A stretch of DNA of 64,000 nt from Nitrospira sp. (GTDB lineage: Bacteria > Nitrospirota > Nitrospiria > Nitrospirales > Nitrospiraceae). Made by a program: the position numbers and the translations under genes. The stretch spans positions 248,001-312,000 of the forward strand of contig JAVYIN010000005.1 of assembly GCA_035968315.1 (NCBI GenBank), given 5' to 3'. Below, piece by piece: positions 8,589-17,743 of the stretch. The first letter of the stretch is position 1. Every line of letters begins with the position of its first letter. Below the pieces are notes generated by a model, which searched no databases, was not told the DNA's origin, and saw only the letters and a program-made list of their open reading frames with translations.

Positions 8589-9035
8589 TTACCGCTCAAG
8601 GTGCCCTCCGACAGGCGGATGTGACATGGGTGCCTGCATGGCATTGAGATTCGCTCTGGAGGCATGGGGGTGAATGTTCTGAATGGCCGTTCTCAGCGAA
8701 CCATGCAGATCGTTCGTCTTGCCTTTGATGAGATAACCTTCTGCGCCTGCCGCATAGGCCGCCGCAATATCGGCAGGGTTGCCGTGGCCTGTAAGGAAAA
8801 TCACATGTGCGTGGGGCGCAACATATTTCAGAAGCGGGAGGGCCTCCAACCCGGTGACCTTGGGCATATCGATGTCGGAGATAATCACATCAGGCTGCAG
8901 CGCGTGCGCATATTGAAGGAGTGTCTCGCCATCGGCGACGGAGCCGACGACCTGAAACTCTGGTTCCAGGAGGACGCGGAGGAGTTCGCAGATTTGCGGA
9001 TGGTCGTCTGCCAAGAGAATGCGTATCCGTGTCAT
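8589..9035 (-). CDS. Stand-alone response-regulator receiver protein
   Basis: A 148-aa CheY-like protein. Start chosen because GGAGG sits 5 nt before the ATG and the receiver begins immediately (MTRIRILLADDHP). The acid pair DD is intact, the phospho-Asp lies in VIISDIDMP, the switch Thr in FLTGHG and the Lys in YLIKGK, so all canonical sites are present. A tail of about 25 residues has no known domain. It follows the kinase/LuxR-regulator pair, suggesting the kinase may have a second phospho-target. Confidence 0.85.
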   Translation of the reverse strand: MTRIRILLADDHPQICELLRVLLEPEFQVVGSVADGETLLQYAHALQPDVIISDIDMPKVTGLEALPLLKYVAPHAHVIFLTGHGNPADIAAAYAAGAEGYLIKGKTNDLHGSLRTAIQNIHPHASRANLNAMQAPMSHPPVGGHLER

Positions 9036-9202
9036 AGGGACCTCCGTGGCCTGAAGGTTGGCGATGGTCCTGAATCGGCTCACCCCATTACGTGTGCAGT
9101 GTACGAGGCGGACGGACAAGGCGGTACTCGGCATTTCCCTGGGTGGGGAACCGAAAATGCCTCGGTGATGCCTGGGAACGATTGGAAGATTCGGCGGCGG
9201 TA

Positions 9203-9841
9203 TTAGGAGGAGATCAACCCGTGGGCCAGCGCGTAGCGGGTGAGTTCGGCGGTCGTATGAATATCGAGCTGCTCCATGAGCTGGGTTTTGTGGAATTCGA
9301 CAGTTTTCGGCGAGATATCCAGTGCCGTGGCAATCTCTTTGACGGTGTTGCCCTCTGCCACGAGCTGCAGGACTTCCCGCTGGCGGGGCGTCAGCTTGTG
9401 CCCTGTTTTGACGGCCGGCGTGCGCCCAGTGACCATGGACTGGACCAGGCTTTTCGCAATGAGCGGGGTCACATAGTTGTGCCCATTCATGACCGATTGA
9501 ATGGCTTGGAGAAGCTCCGATGCCGCCGACCGTTTGAGCAGATACCCGGTGGCGCCAGCTTTGAACGCCTCGGCCACGTAAGCCTGGTCGGCATGCATGG
9601 TGACGAAAATAATCTTCGTGTCCGGGAGTTCCTTGTGCAGCTTTCGTGCGGCGTCGATGCCGTTCAGGTGGGGCATGGAAATGTCGAGCGTCACAATGTC
9701 CGGCCGAAGCTGCTGCGCCATCTTCAGCAGCGTGCGCCCGTCCTCGGCGGCGCCGACGATGTCGCAGGAGCCCTCCAGGATCTTCCGGTAGCCGTCTAAG
9801 ACGAGCGTATGATCGTCGGCAAGGAGCACCCTCGGGTTCAT
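9203..9841 (-). CDS. NarL/LuxR-family response regulator
   Basis: A 212-aa DNA-binding response regulator. Receiver domain at residues 1-120 with ADDH acid pair, phospho-Asp in TLDISMP and Lys in GYLLKRSA. A LuxR-type helix-turn-helix follows at about 148-205 (LTPRQREVLQLVAEGNTVKE, then SPKTVEFHKTQLMEQL). Its ATG overlaps the stop of the sensor kinase gene by four bases, so the two are cotranslated partners. The target genes are unknown. Confidence 0.93.
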   Translation of the reverse strand: MNPRVLLADDHTLVLDGYRKILEGSCDIVGAAEDGRTLLKMAQQLRPDIVTLDISMPHLNGIDAARKLHKELPDTKIIFVTMHADQAYVAEAFKAGATGYLLKRSAASELLQAIQSVMNGHNYVTPLIAKSLVQSMVTGRTPAVKTGHKLTPRQREVLQLVAEGNTVKEIATALDISPKTVEFHKTQLMEQLDIHTTAELTRYALAHGLISS

Positions 9842-10956
9842 CGTATCTCTCCCTCCGCAATGGGAATCGTGGCTTGCACCTGGGTTCCCGCACCAAGCGC
9901 GGATTTGATCGTCAAGGTCCCCCCCACCAGGGTCACGCGCTCTTTCATGCTCAAGAGCCCCAGCCCTCCCGTGTCGCTCTGCGGATGAGCGGCAAGAAAT
10001 CCGACCCCGTTGTCGGCGATGGAGACGGTGAGTCCCATGCTCGACCGGCCCAGTTCGACATCGACCCGGGACGCCTTGGCGTGCCGGATGATATTGCCCA
10101 GGCTTTCCTGTGCGACCCGATAGATGCAGGTGGCAACTTCATGAGAAAGCGACTCCGGCAGGTGATCGCAGGTGATGTGCGCTTCAATATGGCTGCGGGC
10201 GGCGGCATCTTCGACCAGCCGTTGCATCGCAATGGAGAGGCCGAGATCGTCGAGGATCGACGGGTGGTAGCCATAGGCCAGATGGCGGACGTCCTCGGAG
10301 AGTTCGGCAATGCGATCGGCGAGCGATCTGAGGGCCTCTTGTTGAGGGGCGGGGAGCTGCCGCTGCAGGCTGTCCAGTTCAATGGCGAACAGGGCCAGCC
10401 GCTGATTGACGTCATCATGCAGGTCGCGTGAAATGCGTCGCCGTTCCTCTTCCTGGATGCGAATGAGTTGTGACGCCAGGCGTTTCAACTCCTGGCGGCT
10501 GGATTCGAGCGACCGTTCCGTGCGCATGCGCTCCGCCACTTCGGCGACCAGCGCGTCATTCACCGTGGCCAGTTGGTGGGTGCGGTCCTTCACGCGCTGT
10601 TCGAGGTCCTCGTTCAGCCGCTGGAGCTGGATCTCGTGGTCGCGGCGTTTGGTGAAATACCAGATGGGCATCCACATGGCCCAAATGCTAAAGGCGCGAT
10701 TGGAAATGGGCACCCATAGCGGGACGTTATGCGGGTTCTCGCTCAGGACTCCGGCCACGATGATCAAGATGGAGACGGTTCCGGAGACGATGAAGGGAAA
10801 CCAGCGCTGCGGTGACAGGAGCGACAGCAAGACAGGGCCGAGGTAGAGAATGTGGTTGGCCACGCCCAATGGGGTATGGAGATCGAACACAAGAAGCCCG
10901 ACCGTCAGTGCGGCGACGCCGGACGAGATAACCCATTGTCGAGTGTCAGTGTGCAT
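9838..10956 (-). CDS. NarX/DegS-type sensor histidine kinase
   Basis: A 372-aa membrane kinase. The N-terminal 110 residues carry four hydrophobic segments without a large periplasmic loop. A coiled coil follows (about 115-165), then HisKA_3 with the phospho-His in RRRISRDLHDDVNQRL, and a HATPase_c domain (IADNGVGF; GLGLLSMKERV). The intramembrane sensor layout suggests it reads membrane or intracellular state rather than a periplasmic ligand. It forms an overlapping pair with the LuxR-type regulator. Confidence 0.92.
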   Translation of the reverse strand: MHTDTRQWVISSGVAALTVGLLVFDLHTPLGVANHILYLGPVLLSLLSPQRWFPFIVSGTVSILIIVAGVLSENPHNVPLWVPISNRAFSIWAMWMPIWYFTKRRDHEIQLQRLNEDLEQRVKDRTHQLATVNDALVAEVAERMRTERSLESSRQELKRLASQLIRIQEEERRRISRDLHDDVNQRLALFAIELDSLQRQLPAPQQEALRSLADRIAELSEDVRHLAYGYHPSILDDLGLSIAMQRLVEDAAARSHIEAHITCDHLPESLSHEVATCIYRVAQESLGNIIRHAKASRVDVELGRSSMGLTVSIADNGVGFLAAHPQSDTGGLGLLSMKERVTLVGGTLTIKSALGAGTQVQATIPIAEGEIR

Positions 10957-11059
10957 AGCAGGATGTACGGAGAATTATCCTCTTCCAGTGGCCCGCGGTT
11001 CAAGAGAGGGGGATGAGCCGGTGTCTGCCGGCAATCTGTGCGGTGGCGCCGCTCCGATC

Positions 11060-12721
11060 CTAGGGCTTATCGGTCGAGAGCTTCTTGCCCAGCCTGCGCG
11101 CGAGACGGACCATGCCGGGGGAGCGATCGGCGGGGTTGAGCAGCACGTTGAGCAGATGGACGTGTGACGCGTCTGTGAGGGCCGCGGCCAGGCTGCGCTC
11201 GAACTCCCGTTGCGTCGTCACACGCGAGCCGACGCCTCCACCGATCACCTCGCAGAGGCGTTCGTAGTGCCATTCGTGGATGTCATTGAACGGCCCTTCG
11301 AGAATTTCCCGCTCGGTTGAGTAGCCATGGTTGTTCAAGAGGATCACGATGGGCGCCTGTCCGTAGCGCACGCAGGTCGAGAGCTCCGTCCCGGTCATCT
11401 GGAAGGCGCCGTCACCCACCAGCACGATGGGGCGCAAGGTGGGATCGGCGAAGGAGGCGCCGAGCGCCGCCGGCACGGCAAATCCCATGGAGGTGTAGTA
11501 CGCCGGTGAAAGAAATTCAAACCGGCGGTGGACATGCAAATCGGCGGCGGCGAACAGCGACTCGCCCACATCGGCGATGACCAGCGTGTGTGCTGTCAGA
11601 ACGCTGTCGAGATGGCGAAAGAGCCCCTGAAGCGTGACGGGGGCGTCCGGAGCCGGCGCGGGTGTCGTGGTGATGGCCGGGGCCGGGAGTGTGCGGGATG
11701 GGAAGGTCGGCAGCGGGGTTTCGCCGAGCGCACACACAAAGTCCTGAAAGCGGATGGCTTCGTAGCGATGGTGCTTGACCGCGATCCGGTCAGCGGTCGC
11801 ATGGATGGTGCGGCCTTCGGTCATGAGCGGCGAGCGGGCATCCACATCTTCGACATCCGACAGAATCGAGCCCAGGATCAGCAGGCAATCGGATTCGTTG
11901 ATGAACCGCTGCACCTCATCGCGTCCGATGAGGCCTCCGTAGACTCCCACATATAATGGATGATCCTCGCGAATGACGGATTTCCCCAGCAGCGTGGAGG
12001 CGATCGGAATGTTCAGCCGTTCGACCAGGCGCGCCAGATGATCGTGCAGGCCGAAGCGGCCGACCTCCGCCCCCACCAGAATCGCCGGCCGCTGGGCTGA
12101 GGCGAGCATGGTCCTCACCTCACTCACCGCTTCAGCCAGCGCCGCCGGGTCGCTCGGTTCATCTTCGAGACAGACCGGTTTGCCGGTGCTCCGCAGCGGC
12201 GTATGGACCATGTCGCGGGGAATTTCGATGTAGATCGGACGGCGGTATCGGAGCAAGGCGGCAAAGGCACGGTCCATTTCCCGTTCGGCGGTCAGCGGAT
12301 CGTCGAGCGCCACGGCGGCCACGGTCATGCGCTCGAAGACTTCCCTCTGCGTGGAGAAGTCTCTCACCATGTGGTGCATGTAGGGTGTTCGGGTGCGTTC
12401 CGAAAGCCCGGGCGATCCGGTGAGCAGCACCACGGGAGAGCGTTCGGCGTAGGCGCAGGCAATCGCGTTGACGGTATTCAATCCGCCGACGCAGTACGTC
12501 ACGCAGACGGCGCCGATGCCGTTGATGCGGGCGTAGGCATCCGCCGCAAATCCCGCGCAGTCTTCGCGCGTGGTGCCGATGTGTCTGATCGGAGAGGCGT
12601 CGATCAGCTGATAGAGGGAGAGCACGTAGTCGCCGGGGATGCCGAAGATGTGGCGGACCCCGAGTCGGTGGAGCCGGTCAAGAACGGTCGATCCGATGGT
12701 TGGGGGGCGGTTCATGGACAA
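11060..12721 (-). CDS. ThDP-dependent 2-oxo-acid decarboxylase (pyruvate/indolepyruvate type)
   Basis: A 553-aa enzyme of the pyruvate decarboxylase group; it should decarboxylate a 2-oxo acid to an aldehyde. It has the full PDC-type catalytic set: Asp31 (GIPGDY), Glu53 (TREDCAG), tandem His116-His117 (PYMHHMV), the GDGAFQMTG...NNHGYSTERE ThDP-Mg motif and a Glu after GYST. The three-domain order (PYR, central, PP) is complete. The tandem His and GYSTE motif separate it from acetolactate synthase. The substrate (pyruvate, indolepyruvate or phenylpyruvate) cannot be told from sequence. It lies alone between a signalling block and a divergent methyltransferase gene. Confidence 0.85.
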   Translation of the reverse strand: MSMNRPPTIGSTVLDRLHRLGVRHIFGIPGDYVLSLYQLIDASPIRHIGTTREDCAGFAADAYARINGIGAVCVTYCVGGLNTVNAIACAYAERSPVVLLTGSPGLSERTRTPYMHHMVRDFSTQREVFERMTVAAVALDDPLTAEREMDRAFAALLRYRRPIYIEIPRDMVHTPLRSTGKPVCLEDEPSDPAALAEAVSEVRTMLASAQRPAILVGAEVGRFGLHDHLARLVERLNIPIASTLLGKSVIREDHPLYVGVYGGLIGRDEVQRFINESDCLLILGSILSDVEDVDARSPLMTEGRTIHATADRIAVKHHRYEAIRFQDFVCALGETPLPTFPSRTLPAPAITTTPAPAPDAPVTLQGLFRHLDSVLTAHTLVIADVGESLFAAADLHVHRRFEFLSPAYYTSMGFAVPAALGASFADPTLRPIVLVGDGAFQMTGTELSTCVRYGQAPIVILLNNHGYSTEREILEGPFNDIHEWHYERLCEVIGGGVGSRVTTQREFERSLAAALTDASHVHLLNVLLNPADRSPGMVRLARRLGKKLSTDKP

Positions 12722-12871
12722 TCTCCTGAAAACCGGTCAACAATCGGGCCTCACCCGCAGCAAACCACACGGCGGAGGTGGCGTCAAGCATCGTGTCGCG
12801 CGGACGGTCCCATTTCAAGGCGGCTGGGATTGTGCTTGACCTTTGGGGGCGCGCAATCGGATAACAATAAA

Positions 12872-14065
12872 ATGACAACACCACATGATCTGCCGACAGC
12901 GAAAGTGACGCTTACTCAGCCGCGAGGCGCAGAGGGGCCAGGCCATCTCTGGGTCTATGCCGGCCATCTCGGAAATGTTGACGGACAGCCGGTGGCCGGC
13001 GATGTCGTCGATGTCGTGACGCCGGCCGGCCGATTCTGCGGCCGTGGGCTCTATAATCCGGAGTCCAAGATCCGGGTTCGCTTCCTGACCTTCGAGGATG
13101 AACCGATTACCGAGCCATTTTGGCGTGAGCGGATCCGCCAGGCGGTGCGCCTGCGGAAGCGCATCGTGAGAAACGCCACGGCCTATCGGCTGATCCATGG
13201 CGAGGGGGACCGGCTGCCGGGGCTGATCGTCGATCGATACGATCAGGTGCTCGTGATGCAGACCCTGTCATTCGGCATGGACCGCCGCAAGGAGCGGCTG
13301 GCGGAATGGCTGGCTCAGGAAACGGGCGTGCACACGATTTACCTCAGGAACGATGCCAAGAGCCGGACGCTCGAAGGGCTGCCGCTTGAGCGCGGATTCA
13401 TCAAGGGATCCGGGGCGACGACGGTGGAGATTGCCGAAGGCCCGGCGACATTTCTGGTCGATATCGAGCGCGGGCAAAAGACCGGCTGGTTTTGCGATCA
13501 GCGGGAGAATCGGCTGGCGGCGGCCACCTATGCCAGCGGGGCCGATGTGCTGGAAGTGTTTTGCCATACGGGTGCCTTTGGTATTCATGCGGCGCTCGCC
13601 GGGGCCAAGTCGGTCGAAGGGCTCGATGTGAGCGAGGAAACCCTGGTGCTGGCGCGCGAGCAGGCGAAACGAAATAAGGTTGAGGCGCAGTGCCACTACC
13701 GGGCGTGCGATGCCTTCAACGAGCTGCGGACGCTGGGAAAATCTGGCAAGCGCTACGATGTGGTGATGCTCGATCCGCCGGCCTTTGCCCGGAGCCAGCA
13801 GGCCGTGCGAAAAGCGCTGAGCGGGTACAAAGACATCAATCTCCAGGGGATCAGATTGACGAAGCCCGAGGGATTTCTGGTGACGAGTTCCTGCTCGCAC
13901 CATATTTCAGAGCACGATTTCTGGGGCGCCGTTCGGCTGGCGGCGCGTGATGCCAAGCGAGAGCTTCGCCTGATCGAGCAGCGGGGGCAAAGCGGCGATC
14001 ATCCGATCCTGGCCAGCATGCCGGAGACCAGGTATTTGAAGTGTCTGATCCTGCAGGTCTTGTAG
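12872..14065 (+). CDS. Class I SAM-dependent rRNA methyltransferase, RlmI-like
   Basis: A 397-aa enzyme with an N-terminal PUA domain (RGAEGPGHLWVYAGHLG), a middle EEHxD-like domain and a C-terminal Rossmann methyltransferase (VLEVFCHTGAFGIHAALAGA). The catalytic-type motif DPPAFA and a C-terminal TSSCSHH segment match the RlmI/RlmK family, which makes m5C in 23S rRNA in E. coli. The start is chosen at the first ATG that precedes the PUA domain; no strong RBS is seen. The exact modified base is inferred from family only. Confidence 0.88.
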   Translation: MTTPHDLPTAKVTLTQPRGAEGPGHLWVYAGHLGNVDGQPVAGDVVDVVTPAGRFCGRGLYNPESKIRVRFLTFEDEPITEPFWRERIRQAVRLRKRIVRNATAYRLIHGEGDRLPGLIVDRYDQVLVMQTLSFGMDRRKERLAEWLAQETGVHTIYLRNDAKSRTLEGLPLERGFIKGSGATTVEIAEGPATFLVDIERGQKTGWFCDQRENRLAAATYASGADVLEVFCHTGAFGIHAALAGAKSVEGLDVSEETLVLAREQAKRNKVEAQCHYRACDAFNELRTLGKSGKRYDVVMLDPPAFARSQQAVRKALSGYKDINLQGIRLTKPEGFLVTSSCSHHISEHDFWGAVRLAARDAKRELRLIEQRGQSGDHPILASMPETRYLKCLILQVL

Positions 14066-14066
14066 C

Positions 14067-14528
14067 TTAATCGCTCGGCGGCTCGAAATGTCCTGACGGC
14101 CGGTGAAGCCAGGGCACCGTAGCCTGGCGGGATTGTTTCACGAGGCTGCGCAAGCTCATCTCCGCGGCTCTGAGTAATTTCGGATCACCGGCCTGCATCA
14201 AGGCCGTCAACATGACATAGAGCGACCGATCCAGGCGTGAGCCTGCGAGGATGCGATCCGTCACGGGATCGGTCTGAGCGGGATCCGGCCGGTCGCCGTC
14301 GTCCGCTTGCTCAAACAGGTGTTCAAAGGATTTTGGTGAATCAAAGAGCCAGGACGGGGGGATATTGAGCGCGGAGGCGAGCGATTCAATCGTGGCCGCA
14401 GAGGGGTCGGCCTGATCGGTCTCGATCTCCTCAAGAAGAGCGGATGGGATCCCGGCCGTTGTAGACAGTGCCTCCAGAGATTGGTTTCTGGAAAGCCTCC
14501 ACGCCTGTATCAGGGCACCGATAGCCAT
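14067..14528 (-). CDS. XRE-family helix-turn-helix regulator
   Basis: A 153-aa protein. The N-terminal HTH_3 domain covers residues about 5-62 (GALIQAWRLSRNQSLEALST, then LASALNIPPSWLF). The C-terminal half is helical and has no known fold. The start at MAIGALIQ is chosen because the domain begins there. It ends one base after the plus-strand methyltransferase stop (convergent) and is divergent from the coiled-coil gene, whose promoter it could control; that is inference. Confidence 0.8.
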   Translation of the reverse strand: MAIGALIQAWRLSRNQSLEALSTTAGIPSALLEEIETDQADPSAATIESLASALNIPPSWLFDSPKSFEHLFEQADDGDRPDPAQTDPVTDRILAGSRLDRSLYVMLTALMQAGDPKLLRAAEMSLRSLVKQSRQATVPWLHRPSGHFEPPSD

Positions 14529-14700
14529 GCGCGAATGATACAGAAAACAGCGGTGTGCCGCAACCGGCTCCGCGTACAGCGTATTTGTAATGGCTAAGTA
14601 AATCAATGGGTTGCGGATAGGTATGCTTGGTGGCAGGTCAGGGGGAGAATCAGGTACAATACAACCGTTCGTGTGGTGGTTTGAGAAGGAGGCGGGACGT

Positions 14701-15042
14701 ATGTTGGGAACAGATATTCGCGGCATCATGGCGGAAGAAGAAGAAGTGACCAGGCGTCAGCAGGCGCTGAAGTCGCTGATGACGATGCGGGCCAAGCAGC
14801 TGCGTGAGTCGTTGGATGCTCGGATCAAGCGCGCACAAGGCACCGGCGATTGGGCACATTTGTCCAAGGCCGAATGTGCGGATCTGCATAAACAGGAAAA
14901 AGCGCATCTGAAATCGCAGCTGGAGAAGCTGCAAACGGAGCAGGACCGGACGCGCGGCAAATTGACGGCCTTGAAGCGTGCCAAGGCACGGGCTCAGCGG
15001 ATTCGCGCCGCGGAGGCGGCCTCCGAGCGAAAGCGGCGGTAG
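14701..15042 (+). CDS. Small charged coiled-coil protein, unknown function
   Basis: A 113-residue soluble protein rich in Lys, Arg, Glu and Gln, predicted almost wholly helical (residues 15-110 as one or two coiled coils). AAGGAGG precedes the ATG at MLGTDIRG. There are no Cys, no membrane segment and no catalytic motif. It sits 56 bp before the TrmH-type methyltransferase gene in the same direction, so they may share a transcript. I do not recognise a family. Confidence 0.7.
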   Translation: MLGTDIRGIMAEEEEVTRRQQALKSLMTMRAKQLRESLDARIKRAQGTGDWAHLSKAECADLHKQEKAHLKSQLEKLQTEQDRTRGKLTALKRAKARAQRIRAAEAASERKRR

Positions 15043-15098
15043 GCTTCTGACGGTTTGTTGTCACGATAGCGGTTTCGGACGGTAGGAGGAGTCTAGGC

Positions 15099-15905
15099 GT
15101 GTCCGGTCCTCTCCGTCCTCTCACCAAAGCCCACGCGGCCCTCATCAGGCACCTGCTTCACGAGAAGAAAACGCGGCAGTCCGAGGGCGCCTTCGTTATC
15201 GAAGGCGCCCATGCCTGCCGCGATATCATCCAGTCGTATCCGGACCAGATCCTCAGCCTCGTCGCCGCCCCGCAGTATCTTCAGAGTGAAGACGTGGCGG
15301 CTCGGGCAGCCCGGGCCGTGCTTGCCGTGCCGCAGTTCACCTGTTCGGATCTCGCGTTTGAAAAGCTCTCGGATGTCGATGTGCCGCAGGGCATTGTGGC
15401 GGTGGTGCGTCAGCCGAGATGGAGTGAAGCGGACCTGGGTGCGCAGGCACGGCTGTTGGGGGTGTACGGAGAGCGATTACAAGATCCGGCCAATGTCGGC
15501 ACGATCATTCGGACGGCTGCGGCGCTCAATCTCACGGGCGTCTGGCTGAGCCCGGATTCCGTGGATTGCTTCCATCCCAAAGTCGTACGGGCCACTGCCG
15601 GGGCATTGCTCGCGCTGCCGGTGTTTCAACATGCCGCGCTCGAGGCGTTCTCCCAATCAGGCTGTTCACTCTATGCTGCCGTGGTGTCTTCTCCGGATGC
15701 GGTTTCGATCAGAGCCATCACAGCGATCCCCGCACGGACGGTGATTGCTGTCGGAAACGAAAGCCAAGGGTTGGCTCAGGAGACGGTCGCCGCTGCGCAG
15801 GTCAGATTCACCATTCCGCTGTCGCGGGGCGTAGAGTCATTGAATGTGGCGGCCACCCTTGCGATGACGGCCTTCTACTTCAGTGAGCTTCCCGTCACCG
15901 CCTAG
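15099..15905 (+). CDS. TrmH/SpoU-family RNA 2'-O-methyltransferase
   Basis: A 268-aa SPOUT enzyme. GTG start chosen because GGAGGA lies 8 nt upstream. An N-terminal substrate-binding domain (residues 1-100) precedes the trefoil-knot domain. All three SPOUT motifs are present: NVGTIIRTAAAL, VGNESQGL and IPLSRGVESLNVAAT. Family members methylate the ribose of rRNA or tRNA; this group resembles RlmB/TsnR-type enzymes, but the site is unknown. Confidence 0.9.
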   Translation: MSGPLRPLTKAHAALIRHLLHEKKTRQSEGAFVIEGAHACRDIIQSYPDQILSLVAAPQYLQSEDVAARAARAVLAVPQFTCSDLAFEKLSDVDVPQGIVAVVRQPRWSEADLGAQARLLGVYGERLQDPANVGTIIRTAAALNLTGVWLSPDSVDCFHPKVVRATAGALLALPVFQHAALEAFSQSGCSLYAAVVSSPDAVSIRAITAIPARTVIAVGNESQGLAQETVAAAQVRFTIPLSRGVESLNVAATLAMTAFYFSELPVTA

Positions 15906-15916
15906 TCCAGCCCCGT

Positions 15917-16018
15917 CAGTCCAAGACGAATGTGACTTTCATGTCCACGCGATAGAGGGCGGCCCTCCCGTTCTCGGCCAGCATATGCTGCTTCTTTACC
16001 CACGCTAATTTGACAGCC
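15917..16018 (-). pseudogene. Dodecin C-terminal remnant
   Basis: The minus strand encodes a stretch ending GRAALYRVDMKVTFVLD, preceded by KLAWVKKQHMLAENG. This matches the C-terminal half of dodecins, small flavin-storage proteins, including the Trp that stacks on flavin and the final YxVxxKVxFxL strand. Upstream the frame has no start codon or N-terminal dodecin half, so it looks like a truncated gene. The rest of the 15906-16261 gap, up to the next plus-strand gene, shows no other gene. Confidence 0.55.
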
Positions 16019-16261
16019 AAAGGGTGAGGTAATTCGCTACAAGACTACTGAAGTTACTGTAGCGAAAGGTCGCAATCGTGCGCAGGGGAGAGCAAGTCAG
16101 CGCAGTGCGATTGATGGCGAGCAGATGCTCCAGGTCATCCGATCCTCTGAATAGGTATCTCGAAATGGAGATTCCGGCGGTCTGATTAGCTGCCTGGCAG
16201 AGCGGCGGCATTGCGATTGCTCATTGGCTGCTGGTGGGGGGAGTTGTCGTAGCGGAGGAGC

Positions 16262-17179
16262 ATGCCAGCTGTGCAACCATTGCGTCTCGCAGTCGTGGGA
16301 CTTGGCCGGGTCGGGCAGGTCTGCGCGGAATTGATTTCACGCAGCCACGACCTCAGTCTGGCCGCCATCGTGCGGCGGGCTGGCAGTGCGGGGGGAACGC
16401 TTCCGGAGGCGCTACGATCTGTTCCGGTGGCCACGCACATCGGTCAGGCGAGGGATGTCGATGCCGCACTGATTTGTGTGCCGACAAATTCAGCCCTAGA
16501 GATCGCCGGACAGATTCTTCAGCACGGCATTCCAATCGTGGACTGCGTCATGCTGCAAGGCGAGTCGCTCCATGCCCATAAGCAGGCCATCCGCAAGGCA
16601 GCCCTCCATCATCGGGCTCCGGCGATTGTCGGAGCGGGCTGGGATCCCGGCGCACTGTCGGTGTTCCGTTCGTGGTTTGCCCTGCTGACGCCCGGGGGAT
16701 CGACGGAGACACGGCGCCACACTGGGATCAGCCTTCGCCATACTACGATGGCTCAAGGTGTGAAAGGGGTGAGGGATGCGCTCTGTGCCGAAATCCAGTC
16801 CCCCGAGGGGAGGTTGCAGCGGTACGTCTATGTCGAGTTGGAGAAGCAGGCGGATGCGGAGAGGGTCGCGCAGGCGATCCGCGCCGATCCGCTCTTTCTT
16901 GGGGACGAGACGCAGGTGTTTCCGGTGGAAAGTCTCGCGGCGCTGGAGCAGGAAGGGCGGGGAGTGGTCCTCGACCGGCGGGGCCCTCCGGGACGATTGG
17001 GTCACCAGCATCTGCTGCTGGAGGCGCGTTGTGACGACACGGTGCTGACGGCGCAGATGATGCTTGCCGCCGCTCGCGCTCTTCCGGAGCTTGATCCGGG
17101 AGCCTATGTGCTCACGGAGATTCCCCTCAGTGCGATGTGGGGAGAGCGGGTGGAGCAGGCGCGGCGGGACTGGCTGTAA
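16262..17179 (+). CDS. Diaminopimelate dehydrogenase-like oxidoreductase
   Basis: A 305-aa protein with N-terminal Rossmann fold (LRLAVVGLGRVGQVCAEL) and the hallmarks of meso-diaminopimelate D-dehydrogenase (Ddh): a GAGWDPGALSVFR segment like the GWDPG loop of Ddh, GISLRHTTMAQGVKGVRDAL like its dimer/substrate loop, and GRLGHQHLLLEA like its GHxITT segment. Ddh reduces tetrahydrodipicolinate to meso-DAP with NADPH and ammonia, a one-step branch of lysine/peptidoglycan synthesis. Activity is not proven. The ATG follows a close GGAGGAG. Confidence 0.72.
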   Translation: MPAVQPLRLAVVGLGRVGQVCAELISRSHDLSLAAIVRRAGSAGGTLPEALRSVPVATHIGQARDVDAALICVPTNSALEIAGQILQHGIPIVDCVMLQGESLHAHKQAIRKAALHHRAPAIVGAGWDPGALSVFRSWFALLTPGGSTETRRHTGISLRHTTMAQGVKGVRDALCAEIQSPEGRLQRYVYVELEKQADAERVAQAIRADPLFLGDETQVFPVESLAALEQEGRGVVLDRRGPPGRLGHQHLLLEARCDDTVLTAQMMLAAARALPELDPGAYVLTEIPLSAMWGERVEQARRDWL

Positions 17180-17302
17180 CTAGGGAAAGAGTGTACGGTC
17201 TTCGGAACCACGATGGAGGCAAAGGAAAAGGCGGGGACTGTCAGCGTGATGTGAGCGGCAGCACGCTTAGGGTGTTTTCGGGAGAGGCCTCGTTTCGAAA
17301 CC

Positions 17303-17722
17303 ATGGAGCCAAGCTGGGAACATTTTCCGCACCAGGCCGATATCGGCGTGCGAGGGATCGGTTCGACGAAGGACGCGGCGTTTGAAGGCGCGGCACGCGC
17401 TATGACGGCCGTGATCACGGATCCGGACGCTGTCGTTCCGGCACAATCGGTCTCGATGGCCTGTGAGGCGCCTGATGATGAGCTCTTGCTGGTCGATTGG
17501 CTGAACGCGCTCATCTATGAAATGGCCACGCGGAAGATGCTGTTCTGCCGCTTCGCCGTGCGCATCAACGGCCATGCGTTACAGGCGACGGCATGGGGAG
17601 AGCCCGTCGAGGTATTGCGGCATCAGCCGGCCGTCGAGGTCAAAGGCGCGACCTACACGGAGCTGTCGGTGAAGCAGGACGGGCAAGGCCGTTGGATAGC
17701 CCAGTGCGTGGTGGACGTGTAG
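17303..17722 (+). CDS. Archease, RtcB activating factor
   Basis: A 139-aa archease. The HxADIGVxGxG motif near the N-terminus ([12 protein letters not shown]) holds the conserved metal-binding Asp, and the C-terminal strand pattern is complete. Archease speeds the guanylylation and turnover of the RNA ligase RtcB. It lies about 170 bp upstream of rtcB on the same strand, with a palindromic repeat between them. Confidence 0.9.
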   Translation: MEPSWEHFPHQADIGVRGIGSTKDAAFEGAARAMTAVITDPDAVVPAQSVSMACEAPDDELLLVDWLNALIYEMATRKMLFCRFAVRINGHALQATAWGEPVEVLRHQPAVEVKGATYTELSVKQDGQGRWIAQCVVDV

Positions 17723-17743
17723 AAAGCATTCACGCCAACTGAC

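Noticed and set aside
8589-9896. 435-codon frame covering both the receiver gene and the LuxR-type regulator region
   Set aside because: Only its last 148 codons read as a receiver domain; the rest is an out-of-frame reading of the LuxR-type regulator gene.
12203-12871. N-terminal extension of the RlmI-like methyltransferase
   Set aside because: It overlaps the antisense decarboxylase gene and its translation has no domain; the PUA domain begins after the chosen ATG.
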